This document shows, in pieces, positions 10,835 through 20,522 of a stretch of 64,000 bases of DNA. How positions within the stretch are numbered: position 1 is the first letter of the stretch; every line of letters starts with the position of its first letter. The position numbers and the translations under genes are program-made. The notes beneath the pieces are model-generated. The model was not told the origin of the DNA. It did not search any database and saw only the letters and a list, made by a program, of their open reading frames with translations. Source of the stretch: Bacteroidota bacterium (GTDB lineage Bacteria; Bacteroidota; Bacteroidia; Chitinophagales; JADJOU01); assembly GCA_016713645.1 (NCBI GenBank), contig JADJOU010000010.1:62001-126000 (forward strand), given 5' to 3'.

Positions 10835-10927
10835 TTCGACGCTGAAAATACGGACTATTCCATGAATTTAAAAATAAATAAAAAGGCTATTGAAAAACAG
10901 AGATATTTGTTCCCAAAATTTTATAAA

Positions 10928-11440
10928 ATGATCATAGAAATAGACAAAGTTGTGTCCATGACATACGAACTCAAAATTCAAAACGAGCAGCGTGAATGGG
11001 ATTTAGTTGATTCTTCGAAAGAAGGCCATCCATTGGTATTCTTATACGGGCATGGAAATCTATCGTCGGTTTTGAGCGCAATGTTCAGGCTTGAAAGCGG
11101 GTGATCATTATGACTTCAAATATCTCCAGAAGAGGGATATGGCGTATCTGACGCAAGACAAGTTGTCAATTTACCTATTGACACCTTTAGAGATCAAGAG
11201 GGAAAATTGATGGAGGATATCTTGGTGATAGGAACAGCTGTGCTTATGAATAATGACGAAGGGCATCGATTGACAGGAATTATTAAAGGAATTACATCGA
11301 CAGAAGTGATTATGGATTTCAATCATCCAATGGCAGATAAAGAATTGCACTTCACGGGAACGATTGTGAGTGTTCGCCCTGCGACACCAGATGAAATTGC
11401 CCATGGTCATGTGCATGGCGATGGCGGCGTCCACCATTAA
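10928..11440 (+). CDS. slyD: SlyD-like FKBP peptidyl-prolyl isomerase (frameshifts)
   Basis: Cytoplasmic prolyl isomerase and chaperone; SlyD also handles nickel through a His-rich tail. The ATG at 10928 begins MIIEIDKVVSMTYELKI, the standard SlyD start; an upstream ATG at 10862 adds an unconserved leader. FKBP sequence PLVFLYGHGNL is followed, across frame changes near 11060-11095 and 11125, by IVGFE, KAGDHYDFK, ISPEEGYGVSDARQVVNLP and then VIGTAVLMNNDEG of the insert-in-flap chaperone domain. The FKBP strand returns as NHPMADKELHFTGTIV, and the tail HGHVHGDGGVHH is His-rich, consistent with metal binding. About 170 residues in all, the usual size. Confidence 0.87.
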
Positions 11441-11570
11441 TTCCAACGAATCTAAATACATTCGCATGGGATGTATTGCTGCTTCTACTTGTTTGCAATA
11501 AAATGAGAGATGCTCATGGATTGACGTATATTTATACTATTGAAAAATATCGTTTGTAAACACCGACTCG

Positions 11571-11960
11571 ATGAATCTAGAAAAAGTTAGAATTGATAAA
11601 TTCCTCTGGGGAATTCGATTGTACAAGACGAGAACACTCGCTACAGAAGCCTGTGATAGTGGCAAAGTAAAGATTGATGGCGATAATGCCAAACCCTCTA
11701 AATTAATCAAAGTCGGTGATATCATCAAAGTGCGCATTGAACATCACGTCAAGACGATCAAAGTGGTCAAATTGCTTGAAAAGAGAGTTGGTGCACCCAT
11801 CGCTATTGAATGCTATGAAGACTTGACACCAGAATCAGAAAAACCGAGCTTTATCAAATCTGCTTTTCATATGCAAAGCGGGACGCGAGATAGAGGTGCA
11901 GGTCGTCCAACAAAGCACGATAGAAGAGAAATTGATCAATTTACAGGCCTAGATGATTAA
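11571..11960 (+). CDS. S4-domain RNA-binding protein, Hsp15 (HslR)-like
   Basis: RNA-binding protein; Hsp15 in E. coli binds free 50S subunits that carry stalled nascent chains. The S4 fold is at residues 5-60: VRIDKFLWGIRLYKTRTLATEACDSG, then KVKIDGDNAKPSKLIKVGD. The C-terminal part is basic and polar (GAGRPTKHDRREIDQF), as in HslR. Length 129 aa fits. It ends six bases before menE, so the two genes probably share a transcript, though no functional link is known. Confidence 0.85.
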   Translation: MNLEKVRIDKFLWGIRLYKTRTLATEACDSGKVKIDGDNAKPSKLIKVGDIIKVRIEHHVKTIKVVKLLEKRVGAPIAIECYEDLTPESEKPSFIKSAFHMQSGTRDRGAGRPTKHDRREIDQFTGLDD

Positions 11961-11966
11961 AGCCTC

Positions 11967-13085
11967 ATGAAGATTTATATCGCAGATCAAATTATTGAAA
12001 TACCCATTGCAGAAGGCGCTGGAATCGATATTGTAAACAATCGACTCTTCAATATTGTTCGCATGCAAATAGATCTGGCGAATGAAGACTATGAAAAAGT
12101 TTTTGGTCATTCCATAGAAGAATGGGTCAATGAGAAAGATTATGTCATTGCGCATACATCTGGTTCGACAGGACTTCCCAAAGAAATTCAAATAAAAAAA
12201 ACTTCGATGATTTTGTCTGCACGTCGGACCAATGCGTTTTTTCAATTGAATGCGGATATGAATGCCCTTTTGTGTATGGATTGCAAATATATTGGTGCTA
12301 AACTCATGGTGATAAGGGCACTGATAGGAAATATGCATCTATATATCACCTCGCCAAAGAAAGAACCACTGCTCAAATTCCTTCATCATTTTGAGGGTAA
12401 AATAAATTTTGCAGCTATGGTGCCGTATCAATTGCATCATATCGCTATTGACAATATTGAATCCCTGAGTCGCATTGACAAACTCATCATCGGCGGAGGT
12501 TCCTTGCCTAAAGCACTTTCTGATTTCATCACTGCATCAGGTTTAAAAACCGTGATTTATGAGACCTACGGAATGACGGAGACCATCAGCCATATTGCGA
12601 TCAGAGAGATGACGGATGTCTATTTTAATGCATTGCCGGAGGTAAAAATCAGCATTGATGAACGAGGATGTGCGCAAATTGAAGACCAATTAATTCAAAA
12701 GGGCCAAATCATTCAAACCAATGATATCATTGAACTGAATGAGCCAAATCAATTCAAGATTCTTGGAAGATTGGACAATATCATCAATACAGGCGGAGTA
12801 AAAATAAGTCCTGAAATTATTGAGGATAAGATAAAACATTTGATGCCATACCAATTTCTAATTAGCAGCATGCCAGACGCGGTATTGGGAAATAAAATGA
12901 TCTTGATTTATGAATTGAACAAAAAGGATGATGAGATTGCTGAAAAGATCAAACCATTGCTATCAAGCTATGAAATGCCGAAAGAATTCATTCGCGTCGA
13001 CCATTTGATTTATTTAGAAAATCTAAAAATAGATCGCATCCAATCAAGGCAGTATGTGCTTGAAAATCTAGGATCGAGTCACTAG
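11967..13085 (+). CDS. menE: MenE, o-succinylbenzoate-CoA ligase
   Basis: Adenylate-forming enzyme that activates o-succinylbenzoate with CoA in menaquinone biosynthesis. The AMP-binding P-loop HTSGSTGLPKEI is near residue 57; the second signature ETYGMTETISHIA is near residue 200; GRLDNIINTGGVKI is the hinge and C-domain motif. At 372 residues it is the short Bacteroidota MenE form rather than a 500-600 residue acyl-CoA synthetase, which supports MenE over a general ligase. The 3' end overlaps the convergent methyltransferase gene by 18 bases. The ORF is intact, unlike most neighbours. Confidence 0.85.
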   Translation: MKIYIADQIIEIPIAEGAGIDIVNNRLFNIVRMQIDLANEDYEKVFGHSIEEWVNEKDYVIAHTSGSTGLPKEIQIKKTSMILSARRTNAFFQLNADMNALLCMDCKYIGAKLMVIRALIGNMHLYITSPKKEPLLKFLHHFEGKINFAAMVPYQLHHIAIDNIESLSRIDKLIIGGGSLPKALSDFITASGLKTVIYETYGMTETISHIAIREMTDVYFNALPEVKISIDERGCAQIEDQLIQKGQIIQTNDIIELNEPNQFKILGRLDNIINTGGVKISPEIIEDKIKHLMPYQFLISSMPDAVLGNKMILIYELNKKDDEIAEKIKPLLSSYEMPKEFIRVDHLIYLENLKIDRIQSRQYVLENLGSSH

Positions 13086-13802
13086 AGCCTTGCTAAATTC
13101 ATGCAATAAAATACCACAAGCAATGCCCGCATTTAAGGATTCAGCAGCGCCGTATTTGGGAATTTTTATCAGATGATTGGCGTGGGCCAAAGTTTGTGTT
13201 TGAATGCCATGAGACTCACTTCCGATAATTATGAGCGATTTAGGCAGAATAGACGCATTCGGCAATGGCTCTCCAGCGAGCGATGCCGCATAAATCGCAC
13301 TAGGGGCTAGTAATTCCACACATTTTTCAAATGGCATGCGATGGATATTCATTCGAAAGATAGAGCCCATAGAGGCTTGAACGGTTTTAGGATTAAATAG
13401 CTCTGCCGATTCCATAGAACAAAACAAATTCTTTAAGCCAAACCACTCTGCTGTTCGAATCATCGTGCCTAGATTTCCGGGATCCTTGATCTCATCTAGA
13501 AATAAATGATAGGGAAAGAGGTCGGGTTCAAAAATAGTTTGTGGGGTCTTAGCAACTGCCAATACCTTGTTTGGACTTTGCAAAAGGCTAATTTGCTTTA
13601 ATTCATCGCTGCTGATAATTTCTGCTGAAACACCTACTGGTATTGACCAATCTTGGGTTGCATAAACTTGAAATACAGAAATATTTGATTGCAAAAGTTC
13701 TTCAACGACCTTCTCTCCTTCTGCAATAAATCTCCCCTCTTCTTCCCTATATTTTTTTTGATGTAAGGACCTAATGTATTTTATTTGTACTTTTGAAATC
13801 AT
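13068..13802 (-). CDS. TrmH/SpoU-family RNA 2'-O-methyltransferase
   Basis: SPOUT-class enzyme that methylates ribose in rRNA or tRNA, forming a trefoil-knot SAM site. The N-terminal substrate-binding part reads KVQIKYIRSLHQKKYREEEGRFIAEG, the usual opening for TrmH-type proteins. SpoU motif 1 is DPGNLGTMIRTAEW, motif 2 IIIGSESHGI, and motif 3 IPKYGAAESLNAGIACGILLHEF. At 244 residues it is complete. The exact substrate cannot be set from sequence. Confidence 0.9.
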   Translation of the reverse strand: MISKVQIKYIRSLHQKKYREEEGRFIAEGEKVVEELLQSNISVFQVYATQDWSIPVGVSAEIISSDELKQISLLQSPNKVLAVAKTPQTIFEPDLFPYHLFLDEIKDPGNLGTMIRTAEWFGLKNLFCSMESAELFNPKTVQASMGSIFRMNIHRMPFEKCVELLAPSAIYAASLAGEPLPNASILPKSLIIIGSESHGIQTQTLAHANHLIKIPKYGAAESLNAGIACGILLHEFSKALVTRS

Positions 13803-13875
13803 TTAGTAAAAAAATCAATAAAGTCTTTGCTCAATAAAAGTAAACGCATCTATTCTTATCATCTAATCACCTTGG

Positions 13876-16152
13876 TTGGTTTTGTTTACTTTGCTCATGC
13901 AATGTGACAAAACTCTTGCAAGATAATGAGACTATCTTAAAGCAAAATAAGATAATTGTGCAATCTGATGACGATGCGGTCAACAAATGGTTTATCAAAG
14001 ATGAATTGAAGACCATTCCTCAGCAAAAAGCCAATAAGCGAACGTTGTTCATATTCCCCTTTAAACTCTGGCTGTATGCAGCATCAGCGAATAAGCGAGA
14101 AAACAAATTTAGATGGTGGATGAAAAATAAAGTTGGCGAAGCCCCAGTCATATTTGACAGCACCCTTGTATATCCCTCAAAACTATTGCTAGAAAATTAT
14201 TATCAGAACAAGGGATACTTTTTCACAGAAGTCAATACAAGCATCAAAACCAAGAGAAGGCGCACAACAGTCACCTATAATATCAAACCGAATAAAGCCT
14301 TTAAATTTAGAACAGTAATATTCCCATATAATACCGAAGTAGAGCAAATTGCGCATGATAAAATGGGCGGAACACTACTCAAGAGAGGAACGAATTACGA
14401 TATTGCTACCATAAAAAATGAGCGCCAACGCATTGCAGATAATGTCAATGATGCTGGATATTATCACTTTACCAAAGATTATGTCTTCTTTTGAAATTGA
14501 TACTTTTCACAATACACATGATGTAGATGTGCGTGTAAAATTGGCCACCTATTATGACAGTGTAGAATTTAAGAAATATACGATTGACAATATCACCATA
14601 GTACAAGATTACAACCCCGACCAAAACGCTCTAATGCAGAGCAAAAAGGATACGATGCAATTGGGGGGATTATACGTTTTATATCAAAAGTATAAATTCA
14701 GAAGTCAGGCATTGCTCAATTATATCTACTTCCATAAAGACTCCCTTTACAGTAAACACGACTATTTAGCAACGATTCAAAAACTTTCAGAATTGGGTGA
14801 ATTTAGGTTTATCAATGTATCTTTTCAAGATAAATATGTCACAGATTCCGTTTACAAATTAAATTGCCAAATCACCCTATCGCCATATAAGAAGCAATTC
14901 AACTCGATCAATTTAGAAGCGTACAACAATTTTGAAGGCCTCTTTGGTAGCGGTATTACCGTGGCATACAACAATAGAAACTTGACGAAAAACGCCGATA
15001 AATTGAGCATATCTGTAACCATCGGAACAGAATTTAATTTTTTCTAAGAAAGCATCTAATTCCAACAATAATCGAACAGACTTTATTATATCGACGGAAT
15101 ACTATATCAACAAATTCTTACTTCCTTTTAGAATAAAGCAATTGGACCATACAACAAGCGCACGGTCCAAAATATATGCTTCATACAATTACGAAAATAG
15201 AATTGGGTTTTATAAACTCCACAATACCACCTTTAGTTTTGGATATGAATGGAATAAAAATCAGAGCATTAGACACTCTTATTTGCCTTTCACCGTAAGT
15301 ATTATCTACTTGCCTGACAGTTCGCTATCATCGGGATTCAAAGCGCGTTTGGATTCAAATAGTTTATTGAAAAACAGTTTCGGAGAGACCTTCATCATGG
15401 GTTCGCAATACAATTTTTATTACAACTTTATATCTAAAAACAAATATCATTTATTCAATTATCGATTGTTTTTAGAAACCGCTGGAAACATTCTCGAATT
15501 AGGCTCTGCCATCATAAGTCAAAAGGATAAAAACAAATCGGTCTTGGGCAGAAATTATGCCCAATTCTTTAAAATGACACATGAATTCAGGCATCAAAGT
15601 CGGGTGAATGACAATGCCACCATCAATAACAAATTAAAATTTGGGATAGGTGCGCCTTATGGAAATTCAAACAGTTTGCCTTATGTCAAGCAATTCTTTA
15701 TCGGTGGACCGAATAGTATTCGGGCATTCCCAGTCAGAACGCTTGGACCTGGAGGATTTAGAGCTGTCAAAACCAACCCCAACAGTGTGATCGACGAATT
15801 GGGAGATATCCTCATAGAAGCATCCGTTGAATACCGATTTGATATATTCAAGTGGTTTAAAGGGGTCGTGTTTGTCGATGCTGGAAATATATGGCTTAGA
15901 CAGCCCGATCCAAAGAAACCCGAAGCTGAATTTAACTTTGCCAAATTGCTCAAGCAGACGGCAATCGGAACGGGCTTGGGCTTGCGATTGGACTTTGATT
16001 ACTTCGTCATTCGATATGATTTGGGATTCCCTGTCAAAGTGAATTATGAATCCGAAAACACCCAATGGGTCATTAAAGACGCGGCTTTCGGCAGCAGAAC
16101 ATGGCGACAAGAAAACCTCGTCCACAATATCGCCGTAGGATATCCTTTTTAA
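13876..16152 (+). CDS. BamA/TamA-family outer membrane protein (frameshifts)
   Basis: Omp85-family beta-barrel that inserts or translocates proteins at the outer membrane. The N-terminal part after a probable lipobox (LFTLLMQC, Cys at 13903) reads NKIIVQSDDDAVNKWFIKDEL and resembles the short POTRA-bearing TamA-like proteins of Bacteroidota. The C-terminal half is a surface-antigen (D15) barrel: FGIGAPYGNSNSLPYVKQFFIGGPNSIRAFPVRTLGPGG contains the hallmark IRAF/IRG-type motif, later strands include GTGLGLRLDFDYFVIRYDLG, and the end is NIAVGYPF with a terminal aromatic. Frames change near 13915, 14490 and 15045; the true start is unresolved because a stop precedes the lipobox region in that frame. 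About 760 residues, normal for the family. Confidence 0.82.
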
Positions 16153-16245
16153 TTTTTATCTTTTTTTAACTTTTTGAATGCGAAATTGGCATACTTTATA
16201 TTGTTAATTTAACAATATGTTATTTCACATTTAAACATTAAAATC

Positions 16246-16936
16246 ATGGACAAGAAAATTAATATTATCTTAGTAAGAGGATGACAATAACCTCCGGGCA
16301 ATTGATACAAGACAGTTTGGAGATCAACAATTACACAGTCGATTTATTTCGCAATGGACAAGAGGGTTGGGAGAATTACAAGAAGAATACCTACGATATG
16401 CTCTTATTGGATGTAATGATGCCAAAGAAAGACGGATTTACTTTAGCAAAGGAAATTCGCAAAGTAGATGCAGGTGTGCCTATTATCTTTTTAACTGCAA
16501 AGAGTATGAAAGAAGATAAGATGGAGGGATTTAATGCGGGAGCCGATGATTATTTATTGAAGCCTTTTGAAATTGATGAATTGATTGCGCGTATGGAGGC
16601 CATTTTGCGCAGAACAAAGAAAGGCGTTAATCATGCCGGCACCAAAGCATTTGAAATCGGTAAATATCACTTCAATGTTGAATCTAGAACATTGACATTG
16701 GGGAAGAAGAAATTAAACTCACCACAAAAGAAGCGGGATTATTGGAGCAATTATGCCTCAATAAGGATGGCGTATTAGAGCGCGATGTAGCACTTAAAGC
16801 GGTATGGGGCAATGATAACTACTTTACTGGAAGAAGCATGGATGTTTATATCACCAAGATTAGAAAGTATTTGAAAGGAGATCCATCTATCGAGATTCAA
16901 AACATACATGGAGAAGGCTATAAATTACTATTCTAA
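16246..16936 (+). CDS. OmpR/PhoB-family response regulator (frameshifts)
   Basis: DNA-binding response regulator. From the ATG at 16246, MDKKINIILV is followed after a base insertion near 16271 and another near 16290 by EDDNNLG, which restores the acidic pocket. The phosphoacceptor Asp lies in MLLLDVMMPKKDGF, the Thr/Lys switch residues in IIFLTAKS and YLLKPFE. A third break near 16710 leads into the winged-helix effector: TKEAGLLEQLCLNKDGVLERD, RSMDVYITKIRKYL and IQNIHGEGYKLLF. No histidine kinase is adjacent, so it is an orphan here, as RprY-like regulators often are in Bacteroidota. Two insertions within 30 bases next to the conserved acidic residues look like sequence errors. Confidence 0.87.
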
Positions 16937-16961
16937 AATCAAACCATTTTATAACACAGAT

Positions 16962-16993
16962 AAAATCCCTATGAGCAATCATGGGGATTTTTT
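16962..16993 (+). terminator. Rho-independent terminator after the response regulator
   Basis: AAAATCCC pairs with GGGGATTTT across a 13-15-base loop, followed by a T-rich stretch, 26 bases past the stop codon at 16936. Confidence 0.7.
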
Positions 16994-17036
16994 ATTGCCT
17001 ATACGCTTCAACAATATTCATGGAAACACCATCCAA

Positions 17037-17147
17037 ATTCCACAAATGCTTATCGGTCGGTGTCCCCACCGACCGAAACTAGAGAATTGATTTTTCAGAA
17101 AAGGTATATAGCACCTTTACAATGAATTAATCCAATCTATAATCATG
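17037..17147 (+). repeat. 111-bp direct repeat, copy 1, containing a REP palindrome
   Basis: Matches 17175-17285 with few differences. It holds the perfect 24-nt palindrome at 17053-17076, TCGGTCGGTG-TCCC-CACCGACCGA. Its right end resembles the last codons of the transposase gene, so this copy looks like a duplicated 3' end of that gene with its REP. Confidence 0.85.
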
Positions 17148-17174
17148 TACGATTAGATAGTCTTCACAATGCAT

Positions 17175-17285
17175 ATTCCACAAATGCTTATCGGTCGGTG
17201 TCCCCACCGACCGAAACTAGAGAATTGACTTTTCAGAAAAGTTATTTAGCACCTTAACAATGAATTAATCCAATCTATAATCATG
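17175..17285 (+). repeat. 111-bp direct repeat, copy 2, overlapping the RAYT 3' end
   Basis: Second copy, offset 138 bases from the first. The same palindrome sits at 17191-17214, and the copy's right end covers the stop and last six codons of the transposase gene. Confidence 0.85.
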
Positions 17286-17809
17286 AACTATACCGAATGG
17301 ATCGAGTCCATGAGCATAATAATTCGCACTACTCCACAGATAATCTTCAGGTGATTCTGCTAAATTCCATTTTCCTGCTAATGGATTATGATGGATGTAT
17401 TCCATCTTTTGAAAAAAAGCTTTATCACTGCTAAGCATTATTGCAAGAGGATCACGTTTCCAAAATCGATATTCCCTATCACAAGCATCCATTGAATAGT
17501 TACTAAAAATTTAGAGGATTTTTCTCTGAGATATACTTTAAATCGATGGCTGGTAAATCTAGCAAAACTGGCAGAAGGACATTCATTTCCATTCTTCTTC
17601 AACATCGTCCAAATAAAATGAATGTGATTAGGCATTATTACGAAGGCATTCAAATTGATAAATTGCTTTGAAATCAAATATTTCAATGAATCAATTAAAA
17701 TTGCCTTGCAATTATCATCTGTAATAAGATATTGAAAGTTATAGATTGTTCTTGTATAAAAATATGGAACATGCAATTCCATCTGGCCTTGCCGAGTATA
17801 CTCTATCAT
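17265..17809 (-). CDS. REP-associated tyrosine transposase (RAYT, Y1_Tnp; one frameshift)
   Basis: HUH-type single-strand transposase of the IS200-like TnpA_REP group, thought to nick and move REP palindromes. The metal-binding HUH motif is MPNHIHFIW at about residues 59-67. After a frame change near 17490, the C-terminal half shows FWKRDPLAIML, YIHHNPLAGKWNLAESPEDYLWSS and NYYAH, the diagnostic RAYT block; the nucleophilic Tyr is likely in or near MEYIHHNP. Length is about 181 residues, typical. It is flanked by cognate-looking palindromes: two downstream and an array beginning about 90 bases upstream. The frame break may be a sequence error, or the gene may be inactive. Confidence 0.9.
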
Positions 17810-17899
17810 ACGATATATATTTTCAACTTAAGTTCAACGAAATAACAACTATTTCTAATTGAAAAAAAATATTACTATTTCTAAACTGTTAGATAAGAT

Positions 17900-18440
17900 T
17901 TCGGTCGGTGGGGACCCAACCGTAACATCTGGGACGCCCATCAGTGGGGATTGGGTGCTGGTATTTCTGGGGGACCCAAACCGTAAACATCGGGATGCGC
18001 ACATCATCCCAGGGACATCGAAAAAAGAGTCTATTTCCGGACGGTGGAAACACCGACCGATAAACATCGGGATGCGCATCATCCGCAGGGACATCGAAAA
18101 AAGTAGTCTATTTCGGACGGTGGGACACCGACCGATAAACATCGGGATGCGACATCATCGGTAGTGACACCGAAAAAATTGTTGCCATTTCGGTCCGGTG
18201 GGGACACCGACCGATAAACATCGGGGATGCGCACATCATCGGTAGTGACACCGAAAAAAAAATTGTTGCCATTTCGGTCGGTGGGGACACCGACCGATAA
18301 ACATCGGGGATGCGCACATCAGCGGTAGTGACACCGAAAAAAATTGTTGCCGTTTCGGTCGGTGGGGACACCGACCATCGGGGCATCATCAGTGGGAGAT
18401 TTATACTGTGTTATTTCTGTGGGCGACCAAAACGGCATAA
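17900..18440. repeat. Tandem REP palindrome array (about eight units)
   Basis: Units recur every 60-84 bases. The core is the palindrome TCGGTCGGTG-GGGA-CACCGACCGA, perfect at 18274-18297, near-perfect around 18112, 18190 and 18355, and decayed around 17901, 17961, 18036 and 18411. Each unit also carries ATAAACATCGG, a GATGCGCACATCATC stretch, a small TCGGT/ACCGA hairpin and a variable A-run. The loop is GGGA on the plus strand, against TCCC in the two copies at 17053 and 17191, so the array is in the opposite orientation. The middle copies are cleanest and the ends decayed. Apparent ORFs here on both strands are repeat artefacts. From 18440 to 18533 nothing further is seen. Confidence 0.88.
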
Positions 18441-18533
18441 CATCATCGTTGGGTTAACTATTTCTCTGGTGGCCTAATTGATTAATAACCCAATAATGCA
18501 ATATCTTTTTATATTCGTATTTAAATCCCTTTC

Positions 18534-20081
18534 ATGAACGGCAATTTACTTCTACTTCTCGCAGGAATTCTATTCAGTGCCATCGTCATCGCCATCACCA
18601 TTATCGCCAATAAGACAAGGCATCCAAAAGCATTGGTGGTCTTGTTTTTCACAGAGATGTGGGAGCGATTTAGCTTTTATGGCATGAAGGCCTTGCTCAT
18701 TGCCTATATGTCGAAAGAGCTCTTGATGAAGGATGAACCATGCAGCCACATGTACGGCGTCTATATGGCTTTGGTCTATACCTTTCCCATCGTCGGTGGA
18801 TATGTCGCGGATAAATATTTGGGATTTAGAAAGACCATTTTACTCGGTGGTATCCTCATGGCCATCGGACACTTGGTTCTTGCCTTGCCATCAAAGGAGA
18901 CCTTCTTTATCGGACTTGGATTTTTGATCGGCGGCAATGGATTTTTCAAACCGAATATCTCTTCTTTCTTGGGCAAATTTTACGAGACAAAAAAAGAATT
19001 GCGGGATGAAGCCTATTCGATTTTCTATATGGGCATCAATGTGGGTGCGCTCTTAGGTGGATTGATGTGTTCCTACTTGGGTACTACATTTGGTTGGCAT
19101 TGGGGCTTTGGCGTAGCAGGTATTTTGATGATTGCAGGATTAATCGTCTTTCTCATCAATTTCCCCTATCTCGAAGACAAAGGCCTGTCGCCGATTCCAG
19201 AGGTATTATCCAAACCCGTTTTCTCTTTTATCACTCAAGAACACCTCATCTATATCGGTGGATTTTTAGCTATTCCATTTTTTATTTGGTCGGTGACGAA
19301 TTATGAAATCACGGAGGCGATTTTCTCTTATTCATTTACCATCTCCATTTTAATTCTCCTCTATCAATGTTATCTCTATAGAGGAAATGGAGGACGAAAT
19401 TTATTTGTCGCTACGATTTTGATCGCTGCCTCTTCCCTATTCTGGGCCTTCTTCGAACAAGGTGGCGGATCGCTGAATTTCTTTGCTGAGCGCAATGTCG
19501 ATACGATGGGGCTCGACTATAAAATGGTGAATAATAATTTGAATCCATTCTTTGTCATTTTATTGAGTCCAGTCTTTGGATTTCTATGGACATATTTGGA
19601 GCGCAAGCATGGAGAAGTTTCATTCTCCACGCGATTTGCCTTGGGCTTTATCATACTCGGTTCGGGATTCTATGCATTCATTCTCGGTTCGAAACTAGCC
19701 AATGCTGAGGGCATGGTGGACATGGGCTGGTTTGCACTCGGCTATCTCTTGATCTCCGTTGGAGAGATGTTGGTGTCACCGGTGGGATTATCGATGGTCT
19801 CTAAATTATCTCCACCAAAGATCACGGGCATGGTCATGGGTGTATGGTTTTTGGCATCGGGATTTGGACATTCCCTCGCAGGAAAAATCGGTGCGATGAT
19901 GGCAATCCCAGAAGGCGATCACGGCGAGATGCTCGGCGGATTTGAAAGACTTGCGATATACTCCGATGTATTCTCCAAAATCACCTGGGGCTGCGTGATA
20001 ACAGGCGTGGTTATCTGGGTGTTCTTTTATGTGAAGCATATTTTTTTAAAGGCAGAGAAGGGTGAGGAAGTTTTGAATTAG
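18534..20081 (+). CDS. POT-family proton-coupled oligopeptide transporter
   Basis: Inner-membrane symporter of the major facilitator fold that imports di- and tripeptides with protons. The diagnostic ExxERFxYY-type motif appears as EMWERFSFYGMKA near residue 41. The second POT signature region is FFKPNISSFLGKFYE, near residue 145. About 12-14 hydrophobic helices span the 515 residues, for example GFGVAGILMIAGLIVFLI and FALGFIILGSGFYAFILG. The conserved FFEQGGGSLNFFAERN is the helix-7 region of bacterial DtpT-like members. The ORF is intact, starts at the ATG at 18534, and follows the REP array directly, so its promoter may lie within or next to the repeats. Confidence 0.92.
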   Translation: MNGNLLLLLAGILFSAIVIAITIIANKTRHPKALVVLFFTEMWERFSFYGMKALLIAYMSKELLMKDEPCSHMYGVYMALVYTFPIVGGYVADKYLGFRKTILLGGILMAIGHLVLALPSKETFFIGLGFLIGGNGFFKPNISSFLGKFYETKKELRDEAYSIFYMGINVGALLGGLMCSYLGTTFGWHWGFGVAGILMIAGLIVFLINFPYLEDKGLSPIPEVLSKPVFSFITQEHLIYIGGFLAIPFFIWSVTNYEITEAIFSYSFTISILILLYQCYLYRGNGGRNLFVATILIAASSLFWAFFEQGGGSLNFFAERNVDTMGLDYKMVNNNLNPFFVILLSPVFGFLWTYLERKHGEVSFSTRFALGFIILGSGFYAFILGSKLANAEGMVDMGWFALGYLLISVGEMLVSPVGLSMVSKLSPPKITGMVMGVWFLASGFGHSLAGKIGAMMAIPEGDHGEMLGGFERLAIYSDVFSKITWGCVITGVVIWVFFYVKHIFLKAEKGEEVLN

Positions 20082-20156
20082 GGAATGATAAAAAAAAATA
20101 TAAAAAGTTTTAAAAATGTTATCTAATTAGTTAACTTTGTGCCGTTAACTTTTAGG

Positions 20157-20501
20157 ATGATTTCTGATAGAAAAGTAATAATTTATAAAAATTACTTTCT
20201 TGATTTTTACAATGAACTACCTGATATTGTTCAAGCAAAAATCGAGTGGACATTGAACTTAATTCAGATTAGTCGTCACGTACCGGAAAAATATTTTAAG
20301 CATATTGAAGGGACAAAAGGGCTTTATGAAGTTCGAGTGGAATTAGGAGGAAATATCTATCGCATATTTTCCTTTTTTGATAAAGGGAATTTGGTTGTGC
20401 TCGGAAATGGTTTTCAAAAGAAAAGTCAAAAGACACCAAAACAGGAATTGAAAAAAGCACTTAAAATAATGGAAGAATATAAAAATGAAATGGGCGCTTA
20501 A
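20157..20501 (+). CDS. higB: HigB-like toxin (RelE/ParE superfamily, Gp49 type)
   Basis: Probable ribosome-dependent mRNA endonuclease of a type II toxin-antitoxin pair. From the ATG at 20157 (a GTG at 20139 is also in frame) it shows the RelE-fold pattern: FLDFYNELPDIVQAKIEWTLNLI, KHIEGTKGLYEVRVELGGNIYRIFSFFDKG, VVLGNGFQKKSQKTPKQELKKAL. These are the conserved G-LYE-R and F-KK-QKTP features of Gp49/HigB proteins. The antitoxin gene starts 21 bases after its stop, giving the toxin-first order typical of higBA. Confidence 0.88.
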   Translation: MISDRKVIIYKNYFLDFYNELPDIVQAKIEWTLNLIQISRHVPEKYFKHIEGTKGLYEVRVELGGNIYRIFSFFDKGNLVVLGNGFQKKSQKTPKQELKKALKIMEEYKNEMGA

Positions 20502-20522
20502 CAAACGATAAAATATTCTATC

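Noticed and set aside
17859..18389. Open reading frames of about 95-101 codons on both strands across the palindrome array
   Set aside because: They consist of repeated array units, exist on both strands at once and resemble no protein.
17900..18440. CRISPR-like spaced repeats
   Set aside because: The repeats are long palindromes with conserved, not unique, sequence between them, and there are no cas genes. They fit REP elements next to their transposase.
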